Of a stretch of 64,000 nt of DNA, positions 8,294 to 17,168 are shown piece by piece. The DNA comes from Acidobacteria bacterium Mor1 (GTDB lineage Bacteria > Acidobacteriota > Polarisedimenticolia > Polarisedimenticolales > Polarisedimenticolaceae): positions 5,878,153 to 5,942,152 of the forward strand of contig CP011806.1 of assembly GCA_001664505.1 (NCBI GenBank). The letters are read 5' to 3'. The position numbers were made by a program, and so were the translations under genes. The notes beneath the pieces were generated by a model. It was given only the letters and a program-made list of their open reading frames with translations. It was not told the DNA's origin and did no database searches. Positions within the stretch are counted from its first letter, which is position 1; every line of letters starts with the position of its first letter.

Positions 8294-10027
8294 TTATCCG
8301 CGCTCCCGCGGCCTCATGCTGCGGTTGCCGGGGTCGCGACGGTTGCCGCGGCTGCGGTCCCGCCGCACGCCGTCGCCGCTGACCCGAATGGCGGTGCCGT
8401 CGAAACGGGTCAGTCGGTAGCCGCCGAAGGGTTCGCCCCGGGTGCCGGCGTAGTCCCCCAGAATGCCGAGGGCCACCTCCTCGCCGAGCTTCAGCCCGTC
8501 GATCCCGTCAGAGCGGTAGTGCACCCCCGCCGTGTCCCGGCCCAGTGAGATGTTGGCGGCGAGCTTGTTGATCTCGCCCCCGACCGTCAGGGTTTCACCC
8601 TGCCAGGGATCCAGCCGGGAGCCGTCGGCGTTGGCCTGGACCGGCTCGTCGAACACGTAGTCCTCGTCGAAGAACGCCTTGAGCATGGTGGCGCAGGCGC
8701 CGGCGATGGTGGCGTGGCCCGCCGGGTAGGCGGGATGGGTCGGCGAACCTTCGGGGTAGGCCAGGGGCAGCAGCAGGTTGCCCTGGGCGTCCAACACCCG
8801 GTTGGAGGCGTCGCAGTCGAAGATCTCGGCGTGGAGCCCGTAGTCCCGTTCTCCGCTGGCCTGGAACGCGGCGCGGGCGGCGTAGGCCTCGGGGCGCAGG
8901 CGGCGGTGAACGAACCACTTCTGGTACCAGGCGGCCTTGAGCGCCGCGTTGGCCGCCTTGGCCACCAGGTCGACGATCTCCGGAGCGCCGAAGGTCACGA
9001 AGGGAACCTGGTTGTCCTTCTCGAAGTAGGGGTTCTCCGGATCCAGGGTGTCCGAGCCGAACCCGAGCAGGATCAAGGCAGCGGTCAGGTACGCCTGGTA
9101 GGAGACGTCGACGTGGACATACTCCGCCAGGTCCCTGCCGGTCGAGATGAAGCGGCGGCCCACATCCAGCCGAGCGGTGTCCCGGGGGGAGGCGCCCAGT
9201 TGGATCGAGAGCCACTCGCCGCTGGATGTGCCGAAGTCCTCGCCGGCAGTGGGCAGCTCGAACTGCTGGTCGAACCGGGCAAGCCCGAACTGGGCCGGCA
9301 TCCAGAGGAACTGGCTCAGGTAGGGGCCGACGCGGTCGCCGGGAGTTTCACCGCGGAAAAGGTTGCCGACGGTGATCTCGCCGCCGCCCACGGCGTGGGA
9401 GAAGCTGTTGAGATCCCGTACCGCGTCGCCGATGGTCTCGTTCTCACCGTAGTCGGTGAAGGGGATGTCCCGGGTCAGCGCTTGCCAGTAGACCTCGCCC
9501 ATCTCGGCGGCCGTCTCCGGGCCGGCGAAGGTGGGCGCCGGGCGCATGCGCAACGCCCAGGGGTCGGGGCCGATCATTTCGAACGCCAGCCCGGCCAGGG
9601 GGTTGGCCAGGGCGCGGTCGGCGCTGGAAGAGAGGGGCACCGCGTCGACCGCCTCGGCGGAACGCTTGCCCAGGGCCTCGACGAGTTGGTCGTAGGCCGT
9701 GGTGTCGACCTCGCCGTACTCGTTCTGCGGCAGGGTCTTGTAGAACGATGCGCGGCGGTCGTCGTAGAGCGCCTCGTCGCCGTTGTCGACCGCATCGCCC
9801 GTCGCGGTCTGCTCGAGCTGGCGAGTGCCCGCCTCGACACGCAGCCGTAGCGCCGTGCGGGCGCGGCGGCTGGTCCGCTGCAGATCGATCAGGGTCGGGC
9901 TTCCTCGATCTTCCATCGCCGAGGCCGAGCCCGACAGGGGAATCGTGGTCGCCACGACGCCGCCGGCAGCCGCCAGGCGGATGAAGTTCCGTCGGGAGGT
10001 CGGGGGAGTCTTGTCTTCGGGTCGCAT
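8294..10027 (-). CDS. Tat-exported vanadium-dependent haloperoxidase-like protein (PAP2 superfamily)
   Basis: 577 residues from the ATG at 10027, which is preceded by GAGGAGGGC. The N-terminus has a twin-arginine motif (SRRNFI, residues 11-16) and a hydrophobic segment. The C-terminal half carries the vanadate/phosphate pocket signatures of bacterial vanadium haloperoxidases and type-2 phosphatidic acid phosphatases: KWFVHRRLRPE, PAYPAGHATIAGA and GRDTAGVHYRSD, with the two histidines and arginines expected. Such enzymes oxidise halides with peroxide or act as phosphatases; which applies here cannot be decided. The gene is monocistronic between the TonB receptor and a propeller lipoprotein. 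Confidence 0.92.
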   Translation of the reverse strand: MRPEDKTPPTSRRNFIRLAAAGGVVATTIPLSGSASAMEDRGSPTLIDLQRTSRRARTALRLRVEAGTRQLEQTATGDAVDNGDEALYDDRRASFYKTLPQNEYGEVDTTAYDQLVEALGKRSAEAVDAVPLSSSADRALANPLAGLAFEMIGPDPWALRMRPAPTFAGPETAAEMGEVYWQALTRDIPFTDYGENETIGDAVRDLNSFSHAVGGGEITVGNLFRGETPGDRVGPYLSQFLWMPAQFGLARFDQQFELPTAGEDFGTSSGEWLSIQLGASPRDTARLDVGRRFISTGRDLAEYVHVDVSYQAYLTAALILLGFGSDTLDPENPYFEKDNQVPFVTFGAPEIVDLVAKAANAALKAAWYQKWFVHRRLRPEAYAARAAFQASGERDYGLHAEIFDCDASNRVLDAQGNLLLPLAYPEGSPTHPAYPAGHATIAGACATMLKAFFDEDYVFDEPVQANADGSRLDPWQGETLTVGGEINKLAANISLGRDTAGVHYRSDGIDGLKLGEEVALGILGDYAGTRGEPFGGYRLTRFDGTAIRVSGDGVRRDRSRGNRRDPGNRSMRPRERG

Positions 10028-10196
10028 GCAGCCCTCCTCGAGTTGTCGCAGAGCGCGACGCCATAGGGGTACTCCGGTTTTGCCCGTTGCCCAAGGGCGA
10101 ATCGGGAGTCGTTTTGGAGACGATCCGAACTCCTCGAGGGTGTCTTCGTCGCAGGATCGAACCGGGCCTTCGGATAACTCCGGGGTTGTTCGCTCG

Positions 10197-10202
10197 TATG
10201 CT
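10197..10202 (+). promoter_or_regulatory. Possible -10 element giving a leaderless transcript
   Basis: TATGCT ends 5 bases before the ATG at 10208, where there is no Shine-Dalgarno sequence; initiation at or next to the start codon would fit. No clear -35. Confidence 0.35.
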
Positions 10203-10207
10203 CCCGC

Positions 10208-11665
10208 ATGAACAGGTTCTGGACAATGGCCTCGGGCCTTTTTCTGGCGGTGCTCTGTGGCTGCGCTCCTCCGGAGCCCGCCGGACCTACCGGCGTCTGG
10301 CAGGCGGAACCGGAGTTTCAGGGCGCCGCCGGGCGGGTGGTGCTGGAGATTCTCGAAGACGAGGAGGGGCAGCTCGGTGCCCGCCTGGGGATGCCCGATC
10401 TCGGCGTTCACGGTCTGGCCATGGGGCCGGCCACCCTTCAGGGTTCGGAACTTCAGGCCGGACCCTTCCGGCTGACTTTCGACCCGGCGGCGGGCACCCT
10501 GAAGGGGGACCTGCCCGAGGCGTTGGTCCCGGTCCACCGCATTGCGGCAACCTTTCGGCGGGTCGCGTCCGCGGCTCCGGTTCCCGAGCAGGAGCCCGAG
10601 GCGCCGCCGCTGGAGCCTGCCTGGACCTACGACGCCGGCGCAGCGATCTGGGGCGGGGTCGCCGCAGACGATTCCGGCGTCTACTTCGGTGATGACTCCG
10701 GCATGGTCCGGTCGCTGGATCTCGACGGCACCGAACGCTGGCGTTTCGCCGCGGAGGGAGCGGTGCGTGGCCGCCCATCCTTCGCCGGCGACGATCTGCT
10801 GGTGCTGTCCGACGACGGCAGGCTCTATCGGCTCGATCGTTCGAACGGAGAGACGGTCTGGGTGGCCGAGGTCGAGGCGCCGCGCACCCGCATCGCCTAC
10901 GGCGAGAGCGGCTATCGCTACGATCACCAGTCCGCCGCGCCGGTGATCGCCGCCGGCGCCATCTACCTGGGCACCGCATCGGGAGCGCTGCTCGCCCTCG
11001 ACGCCGCGAGCGGCCGGATCCGCTGGCAATTCGAAGCGGGAGATTCGATCACCGGGAACGCGGCGGTCGCCGACGGAGTCGTCTGTTTCGGTAGCTTCGA
11101 CGGTTTCGTCTACGCCCTCGATACCGCTGACGGCGCACTACGTTGGAAGGTCGACACCGGAGCGCCGGTGCCGTCGTCGCCGGCGATCCACGACGGGCTG
11201 GCGATTGTCGGAAGCCGCAGCTACGACCTCTTCGGCCTGGCCCTGGAAGACGGTGCGATACGTTGGCGCAGCTATCTGTGGTTCTCCTGGATCGAGTCGT
11301 CGGTGATCATCGACGGAGGTGCGGCCTACCTCGGCTCGTCGGACGCCCAGTTGCTTCAGGCCTTCGATCCATCCTCGGGGGCGAGGCGGTGGAGCGCCGA
11401 CACCGGCGGCTCCGCCTGGGCCACTCCCGCCGTGGATGGAGAGGTCGTCTACATCGGCACCGCCGGCGTGGCGGGCTACATGGTCGACCATCGGGCGCGC
11501 TTCCTGGCTCTCGATCGGGAGCAGGGGAGGGTCCTCGGGGCGTTCTCCCTGGAGCCCCGGGGGGATGAGCCGGTCTGGGGCTTCTCGTCGTCCCCGGCGG
11601 CGGCCCGAGGCCGGGTCTTCGTCGGTGGGCTGGACGGGAGGCTCTACGCGTTCGACCGGCCGTGA
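10208..11665 (+). CDS. PQQ-type beta-propeller repeat lipoprotein
   Basis: 485 residues with a lipoprotein signal (lipobox LCGC, Cys at residue 19). After an N-terminal segment of about 120 residues, the rest is a series of seven-or-so propeller blades with repeated motifs such as GVYFGDDSG, IYLGTASGALLALDA, VYALDTADGALRW and VYIGTAG. These are PQQ-enzyme-like repeats, also found in the outer-membrane assembly lipoprotein BamB. There is no evidence that it binds PQQ or is an enzyme. It is probably a periplasm-facing lipoprotein, possibly a scaffold. The next gene starts 68 bases downstream behind its own promoter-like site. Confidence 0.92.
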   Translation: MNRFWTMASGLFLAVLCGCAPPEPAGPTGVWQAEPEFQGAAGRVVLEILEDEEGQLGARLGMPDLGVHGLAMGPATLQGSELQAGPFRLTFDPAAGTLKGDLPEALVPVHRIAATFRRVASAAPVPEQEPEAPPLEPAWTYDAGAAIWGGVAADDSGVYFGDDSGMVRSLDLDGTERWRFAAEGAVRGRPSFAGDDLLVLSDDGRLYRLDRSNGETVWVAEVEAPRTRIAYGESGYRYDHQSAAPVIAAGAIYLGTASGALLALDAASGRIRWQFEAGDSITGNAAVADGVVCFGSFDGFVYALDTADGALRWKVDTGAPVPSSPAIHDGLAIVGSRSYDLFGLALEDGAIRWRSYLWFSWIESSVIIDGGAAYLGSSDAQLLQAFDPSSGARRWSADTGGSAWATPAVDGEVVYIGTAGVAGYMVDHRARFLALDREQGRVLGAFSLEPRGDEPVWGFSSSPAAARGRVFVGGLDGRLYAFDRP

Positions 11666-11679
11666 GCGGCGTTCCCGGC

Positions 11680-11685
11680 TAAACT
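11680..11685 (+). promoter_or_regulatory. Possible -10 element for the spermidine-synthase-like gene
   Basis: TAAACT within GGCTAAACTC, a sequence seen again at 52444-52449 (minus strand) and 54940-54945; 48 bases upstream of the ATG at 11734. Confidence 0.3.
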
Positions 11686-11733
11686 CCCGCCGAGGTTCCG
11701 GAGCGGTTCCGGCGCCTGACTGCGGAGCCTCCC

Positions 11734-12414
11734 GTGAAACCCAGAGAGCTGCTGGCCTCGACCGTAACCCCCGACGGCATGTCGATGACCCTGACGCTGC
11801 ACGCCGGGGACTACTACATCGATGTGGACGGCGACGAGCTGATGTCCACCCGTGCGCCCGGGTCCGAGCAGGCGTTGGCGACGCTGGCTGCCGATGAGTT
11901 GAACGGAGGTGCGGGGGCGAGGGTGTTGATCGGCGGCCTGGGACTCGGCTTCACCCTCGAGGCCGCCCGGGAGGCGTTCCCGGCCGATGCAAAGCTCACC
12001 GTCGTCGAGTACTTCGAGATCATCGTCGACTGGAACCGCAAGTTCAGCTTCGCCTCGACCGGGAGCGACGCATTCGAGGACCCGCGGGTGCGGGTCGAGG
12101 TCGACGACGTGGTCCGGTACCTGGGCCGCTGTAAACCCTTCGACGCGATCCTGCTCGACGTCGACAACGGGCCCGACGCCTGGACGCTGGCGACCAACGA
12201 CCGGCTCTACGACCACCGGGGACTGGCGCGGATCGACCGGGTGCTTGCGCCGGGAGGGCTGCTCGCGGTCTGGTCGGCGGCTCCGTCCAGGGACTTCGAA
12301 TCCCGTTTGCAGCAGGCGGGGTTCGAGGCCCGTAGCGAGACCGTGCGCTCCCGCGGCCGCAAGGGGCAACGCCACACCATCTTCCTGGCGCGCAAGCCGG
12401 CGGTTCGCGGCTAG
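11734..12414 (+). CDS. Spermidine synthase-like SAM-fold protein
   Basis: 226 residues with a Rossmann methyltransferase/spermidine synthase fold: glycine motif VLIGGLGLGFTLEAA, acidic residue in TVVEYFEIIV, and ILLDVDNGPDAW in the position of the catalytic aspartate loop. It lacks the N-terminal beta domain of full-length spermidine synthases (about 280-300 residues), so it is a short spermine/spermidine-synthase-like protein whose reaction is unknown. Its stop codon overlaps the stop of the convergent gene in a shared CTAG. Confidence 0.85.
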   Translation: MKPRELLASTVTPDGMSMTLTLHAGDYYIDVDGDELMSTRAPGSEQALATLAADELNGGAGARVLIGGLGLGFTLEAAREAFPADAKLTVVEYFEIIVDWNRKFSFASTGSDAFEDPRVRVEVDDVVRYLGRCKPFDAILLDVDNGPDAWTLATNDRLYDHRGLARIDRVLAPGGLLAVWSAAPSRDFESRLQQAGFEARSETVRSRGRKGQRHTIFLARKPAVRG

Positions 12415-12812
12415 GGTTTCGGACGCTCCTTCTTCGCCAGGATTCTCAGCACCGCCGAGGCCCGCAGGGTCTTGCCCGACGTGGTCCGCACCTCGGCGAA
12501 GGCGTTGAGGGTCTCGGCCCCGGGATCGGCGGGGACCTTCAACTCCAGTTCGAACTTGCGCCGCGGGGGATCGAACTCCCGCGGCTCCAATCGCTGCTCT
12601 CCCAGGCCGGCGCTGACCCGGAGGACCGGTTCGCTGGCCTCGACCTCGACGGTGAGCGTGCTGCCCGGCCGGGCCGGGTCCGGCGTCAGATGTAGATGCA
12701 GGCCCCGGGAAGCCCCGTGGGCCAACGCCGCAACGGACGCGAGGCTCAGCAGCACTGCCAGCGCCCCGTGCAGCGGCCGCAGACGGCGGCGATGTCGCAG
12801 GCGTTCGCTCAT
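12411..12812 (-). CDS. Small secreted protein, unknown function
   Basis: 133 residues. Residues about 1-33 make a basic, then hydrophobic signal peptide (ending in ALAHG), followed by a single predicted beta-sandwich (PGSTLTVEVEA, KFELELKVPAD, TLNAFAEVRT) resembling an Ig-like or bacterial adhesin-type domain. The ATG overlaps the stop of the large mannosidase-like gene by four bases, so the two are co-expressed and this protein may work with that enzyme at the cell surface (inference). Confidence 0.8.
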   Translation of the reverse strand: MSERLRHRRRLRPLHGALAVLLSLASVAALAHGASRGLHLHLTPDPARPGSTLTVEVEASEPVLRVSAGLGEQRLEPREFDPPRRKFELELKVPADPGAETLNAFAEVRTTSGKTLRASAVLRILAKKERPKP

Positions 12813-15800
12813 CGCACCAGATAGAAGTAGGTGTTGCCGTCGATCAGCACCGGGTCGTCGAAACTGCCGATGTCCTGTTCGTCGGCCAGGTCCGCCGGGT
12901 TCAGGTTGAAGGGGGCGTCCTCGGCCCGCTGCACGGTGAACGGTGTCACGCCGCCGCTCCAGCTCAACAGCACCCGGCCTCCGGCGAGGTCCTTGTCGAC
13001 CCGCAGATCGATCGGCGCCCAGCCGGCCGCCACCTGGACCCGCACGGTGCGAGTCTCGTAGGGGCCGAGGGGAACCCGGAAGCCGTCGCCGTCCATCAGC
13101 AGGGGAGTGCCCCCTTCCTCGTCGGCCTCGATCTCCTCGGGTTGCGACAGCGCCAGCAGGTCCGACGCGACCCGGGCGTCGGTGGCGTTTCCGGTCAGCT
13201 CCGTCAGCCGCAGCACCAGTCCGTCGCCGATGTCCGCCTGTTTCATCGTGTACGGCAGCACCGTGGCGTCCTCGACGGTGACAAACGACGCGGCGTCGGA
13301 GTTCAGGTTGCCCGGGCGCTTGCTCAGGGTTCGCGCGGCCACCGGGGTCAGGGCCTCGAAGCCGAACCGGCTGGCCGCCACCGGATCGAAGGTCGCCGGC
13401 GCGCCCTGAAGGTGGTGGGTGTAGGTCAGTCGCGAAGGGGTTCCAGGCTCGACGGTGAAGGCACCGACGGTGCCGCCGTCGAACTCGTACTCGTCTGCCT
13501 TGTCGTACAGCCGTGAGAGCAGCAGCGCGTCTCCGTTGGAGAAGGCGGTGGAGGTCAGGCTGGAGAGGTTCTCGAAGTGGTGCACCAGCACGCTGTCCAG
13601 GGCGTAGTGGATCCCGCCCTGGCCGTCGAAGAACGCCAGAGTGTGCTCGACGTTGTGCCAGTCGAAGAGATTCGGCCTGGGGAAGCCGTCGTTCAAAGGG
13701 TCGAGGAAGCGAGTCGTGCTCTCCGAGCGAATCTCGAAGTCGTGAACGTCGAAGGGCATGGTGACCATGTACGAGCGCACTGCGGTGGCCTGGGGCACGT
13801 AGGGCATCAGGTCCCGCTCCAGCACGTTCTCGATCTCGACCCGGTCCTCGCCGTTGCGCAGCCGGTAGATCGTCTCGGTGTGGGGCGTTCCGGTGCGGGT
13901 CACCCGGAGCGATGCCAGCAGCGGTCCGTTGAGCTCGATGCCGACCGTCGCGGTGGCCGGCGGTTGCGCCACGGGTAACGCCTGGAAGTCGTATTCCTGT
14001 TTGACGTTGGCGGCCAGCTCGTTGAAGTCGTACGCGGAACCGGTGTCGATCAACTCCCGCCCGGTGGCTTTCTCGATCAGGCTCTGGACGCTGCCGTCGG
14101 TGGCGTCGAGGGTCAACAGGTAGAAGTCGTTTTCCAGGGTCGTCGCCGTCGCGGTCAGCAGTCCCGCCGGAGTGGCCGTCGGCGCTCCCGGTTCGATCCG
14201 GTAGGCCCGGTAGCCGAAGGCGGGCACGCCGGTGGCGTGGAACAGCAGATCGCTGCCGCCGTTGAGTGTCTGGTAGGGCACCTCGCTGCCGCTCTCCACC
14301 TCGATCAGGCGGAAGCTCCCCGGGGTCTGCCCGGCAGGCACCGGGCTCTCGACGTAACCGTCCCGGGCTCGGCCCAGGGTGTTGATCGCGGCGATCCCGT
14401 CGCCGGCGGCCGGAATCAGCGCACCGATCCGGTCGAGCCCCTGGGTCTTGAGCGCCACGGCGTTGTCCCGGGCGTCGGTGGCGTAGCCCAGGTGGATGGT
14501 GTTGTTGCGCTCCATCTCCTCGGGAGTGAAGTAGCCGGGCCAACCGCCGGCGCCGGTGTGCTCGTCGGACTCGAGCATCTTGCGGTACATCAGGTCGATC
14601 TGGTCCCTGGGATAGGGCTGCCCGTCGAGGGAGGCCGCGGCGGCCAGCGTCGCCTCGGCGGCGCGGCCGTCCCGGTGAGACTGGCGGATCCTCGCCTGGG
14701 TGTGGGCGGCATTGGATCGGCTGTTGCACCAGGCGGCGCCATAGTCTCCGGAGTATTCGGGGAAGGCCGCGGCACCGTACTTCGACAGCATCATGTCGAA
14801 GAACTCTTCCGGCGTGACCAGATGGAACACCGGCGTGTCGTAGGTCGCGTTCCACTGATTGATCAGGTTGCGCGCGTGAAAGCCCTGATAGTGGTTGTCG
14901 AAACCGCGCAGCAGCATCAACTCGGGATAGGGGTAGCCCGCCTCCTCCTGTTCCGGCAGCTTCTGGGCCAGCTTGTCGTACATCGCCGCCAGGTTGTCGA
15001 AGAAGGAGAAGCCGTACTGGAAGCCCTCGGCGTAGGAGTCGAAGGTGTGCCAGGCCAGCACCCGGCTTCCGTCGGGGCCGACCCACCAGAACGGCCGGTC
15101 ACCGTGCCCCGGTTCGTCCACCCGGCCGCCGAAGCCGGTGTTCATCCCGCCGATGAAGTACTCGATACCCGCGCGGGCCAACACCTCGGGCACCGCCTGG
15201 GTCGTGCCCGGCACGTCGTCGGTGATCCAGGTGCGCACCGGGAAGCCGTGTTCCCTGGCCAGGCGGGTGCCGTAGTACACGTTGCGGATCAACTGTTCGT
15301 GACCCAGGGCGGTCGAGGTCTGCATCGCGTAGCTCGCGCTCAGGCTGAGCCGTCCGCTCTGCAGCCACGAGATCATGTTCTGGTGTTCCGCCGGGGTCGA
15401 GCGCTCCCACCACTTTTCGAGGAACCAGCCGGACTCGATGAACCAGCGGTAGTCCGGGTCCGCGGCCAGGTTGTTCAGCACGTTATCCAGGTGGGTCTTG
15501 GAGAAGGCCTCGATGTCGTCGGGGGGCTCGGTGAAGCCGATGTCCAGGTGGCTGAGCTCCACCAGGTAGATGTGTTCGACCGAGGAGACGACGCCCCGGC
15601 CGGCATCCCCCCAGACGTCCAGATCGTCGACCCAGGTGCGCTTGCCCCGCTCTCCGTCCGCCCGCAGCTCGATCTCGTGAAAACGATCGACGGTATCCAG
15701 GGTGTCGAGGAAGTCCAGGTTCCAGCTCGCAGGTTCGGCACCGGCCCCGCCGGTCCAGTGGCGGAAGCGCAGCCGGGGATGGCCGCCGGCATCCTCCTCG

Positions 15801-16339
15801 ACGGCGAGCTTGAGCCAGCGGGTCACCCCGGCGGGAATCTCGTTGGGTCCGCCGGCGAGCACCAGCTGCATCACGCCCGATTCGCTGCGCCATAGCGAAG
15901 GCGTTCCGTTCTCGTCGATCTGCAGCCGGTACTGACGCAGCTCGGGCGCCCGCTGCAGCAGGTCGATCTGGAACAGGTAGCCGCTGCCCAACTCGCTGCG
16001 GTACTCCATGGCGACGGCGAAGGTGGTCGCCGTCGTCGGCCGCACGAAATGCCGGGCCTCGTGGAGCGAGGGGGAGCTGACGAAGGGCCCCTGGCCGTCG
16101 GCCTGGAAGGAGCTGTCGCCGCCGTCGGGCACGATCAACCAGGGGGAGGGTTGGCCGAAGCCGTTGCCCTGCTCCCAGCCGGCGTCGAGGCCGGCATCGA
16201 AGTCGTCGCTGTAGACCGTCCCGCTTCCGGGGGTGTAGGCCGCTGCCGGCAACCCCGCCAGGAGCAGCAGGGCGAGCCACAAGACCGGGAGGGACGTCCG
16301 CGACGGGACGACCGGGACTGAACCGCGAGTGCGCTGCAT
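12809..16339 (-). CDS. Exported glycoside hydrolase family 38-like (alpha-mannosidase-like) protein
   Basis: 1176 residues from the ATG at 16339, which follows GGAGGCAGC; the frame stays open to 16402 without a better start. A signal peptide (about 1-35, ending PAAAYT) is followed by a jellyroll-like domain, then a GH38-type catalytic region (about residues 245-600; SHLDIGF in place of the metal-binding HxD motif, WITDDVPG carrying the likely nucleophile aspartate, MNTGFGG) and the C-terminal beta domains of the mannosidase family. It ends with an FN3-like segment finishing TYFYLVR. Likely acts on glycans outside the cytoplasm; the substrate is unknown and a DUF5054-type hydrolase is an alternative label. 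Confidence 0.88.
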   Translation of the reverse strand: MQRTRGSVPVVPSRTSLPVLWLALLLLAGLPAAAYTPGSGTVYSDDFDAGLDAGWEQGNGFGQPSPWLIVPDGGDSSFQADGQGPFVSSPSLHEARHFVRPTTATTFAVAMEYRSELGSGYLFQIDLLQRAPELRQYRLQIDENGTPSLWRSESGVMQLVLAGGPNEIPAGVTRWLKLAVEEDAGGHPRLRFRHWTGGAGAEPASWNLDFLDTLDTVDRFHEIELRADGERGKRTWVDDLDVWGDAGRGVVSSVEHIYLVELSHLDIGFTEPPDDIEAFSKTHLDNVLNNLAADPDYRWFIESGWFLEKWWERSTPAEHQNMISWLQSGRLSLSASYAMQTSTALGHEQLIRNVYYGTRLAREHGFPVRTWITDDVPGTTQAVPEVLARAGIEYFIGGMNTGFGGRVDEPGHGDRPFWWVGPDGSRVLAWHTFDSYAEGFQYGFSFFDNLAAMYDKLAQKLPEQEEAGYPYPELMLLRGFDNHYQGFHARNLINQWNATYDTPVFHLVTPEEFFDMMLSKYGAAAFPEYSGDYGAAWCNSRSNAAHTQARIRQSHRDGRAAEATLAAAASLDGQPYPRDQIDLMYRKMLESDEHTGAGGWPGYFTPEEMERNNTIHLGYATDARDNAVALKTQGLDRIGALIPAAGDGIAAINTLGRARDGYVESPVPAGQTPGSFRLIEVESGSEVPYQTLNGGSDLLFHATGVPAFGYRAYRIEPGAPTATPAGLLTATATTLENDFYLLTLDATDGSVQSLIEKATGRELIDTGSAYDFNELAANVKQEYDFQALPVAQPPATATVGIELNGPLLASLRVTRTGTPHTETIYRLRNGEDRVEIENVLERDLMPYVPQATAVRSYMVTMPFDVHDFEIRSESTTRFLDPLNDGFPRPNLFDWHNVEHTLAFFDGQGGIHYALDSVLVHHFENLSSLTSTAFSNGDALLLSRLYDKADEYEFDGGTVGAFTVEPGTPSRLTYTHHLQGAPATFDPVAASRFGFEALTPVAARTLSKRPGNLNSDAASFVTVEDATVLPYTMKQADIGDGLVLRLTELTGNATDARVASDLLALSQPEEIEADEEGGTPLLMDGDGFRVPLGPYETRTVRVQVAAGWAPIDLRVDKDLAGGRVLLSWSGGVTPFTVQRAEDAPFNLNPADLADEQDIGSFDDPVLIDGNTYFYLVR

Positions 16340-16417
16340 GCTGCCTCCTCGGAGGGGCAGGGGGGTGCCCCGGAGCTTACGCCGCATCGCGCTGCGAAAC
16401 AACGCTTTAGGCGGCGG

Positions 16418-16996
16418 TCAGGGGTTGAGCGCGCGGTAGGTGAGCCAGATCCAGATCGCCGTCAGGGCCAGCACCATCCAGTGCTCCCGGTTGCGCAGCA
16501 TGCGGGCGGCAGCCCAACGGCGGCCGCCATCCTGGTCGTAGGGGCGGAGCGCCGGGAAAAGGGCCGGAACGGCGTCGAAATAGCGGGCATAGGCCGCGCC
16601 GTGGACCTCCCGCAGCCGCGCCGGCTCGACCCGCTCCTTACGCGGCAGGTAGTAGGCGAAAAACACCAGGTAGCCGGCAGAGAGCACGAACAGGTTGGCC
16701 CGGTAGGGGAGTTCCGCCGCCAGAGCCAGGCCGGTGAAGATCAAGAGCCGGCCCAAGTAGAGCGGGTTGCGGCTGAAACGGTAGGGGCCGGAGGTGACCA
16801 GCTCCCGGGTCTTGGTCAGGTGCCCGGCGCTCCAGAAGCGGATCCCCTCGCCTGCGGCGGCGAACAGGCCGCCGAGGGCCACGCTCAGCGAGGTCGGGGT
16901 CGCCCGCAGCAGCAACGCGCCCACCAGCGCATAGATCGCCGCCAGGCGGACACGTCCCCAGGCCTTGCTGCGCCTATTCGGTTGGGTGGACGTCAA
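16418..16996 (-). CDS. Isoprenylcysteine carboxyl methyltransferase/phospholipid methyltransferase-like membrane protein
   Basis: 192 residues with four to five hydrophobic segments. The core motif LVTSGPYRFSRNPLYLG followed by an E-x-x-L...HGAAYARY motif is diagnostic of the ICMT/PEMT superfamily of SAM-dependent membrane methyltransferases. The substrate in bacteria is usually unknown. The chosen start is TTG at 16996 behind GGAGACTC; no in-frame ATG gives the first helix. It is divergent from msbA. Confidence 0.88.
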   Translation of the reverse strand: MTSTQPNRRSKAWGRVRLAAIYALVGALLLRATPTSLSVALGGLFAAAGEGIRFWSAGHLTKTRELVTSGPYRFSRNPLYLGRLLIFTGLALAAELPYRANLFVLSAGYLVFFAYYLPRKERVEPARLREVHGAAYARYFDAVPALFPALRPYDQDGGRRWAAARMLRNREHWMVLALTAIWIWLTYRALNP

Positions 16997-17168
16997 GAGT
17001 CTCCGCCCATGGTCTCCTCTGCCGGGGGATCCCGGCGCCGCACGGGCCCTGACGGGGCCTGCCGAACGGGGATCCTATCCGAACTGTCCGGTGGGTCCCA
17101 GCGGGGCTGCGTTTCCCGGGCCGGCGCAAGCGCGAAGCAGACAATCGGGGTAAGATCGGCGGTCCGCA

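Noticed and set aside
14237-15895. A 552-residue plus-strand frame opposite the mannosidase-like gene
   Set aside because: No homology, no ribosome-binding site, and the minus-strand protein is continuous.
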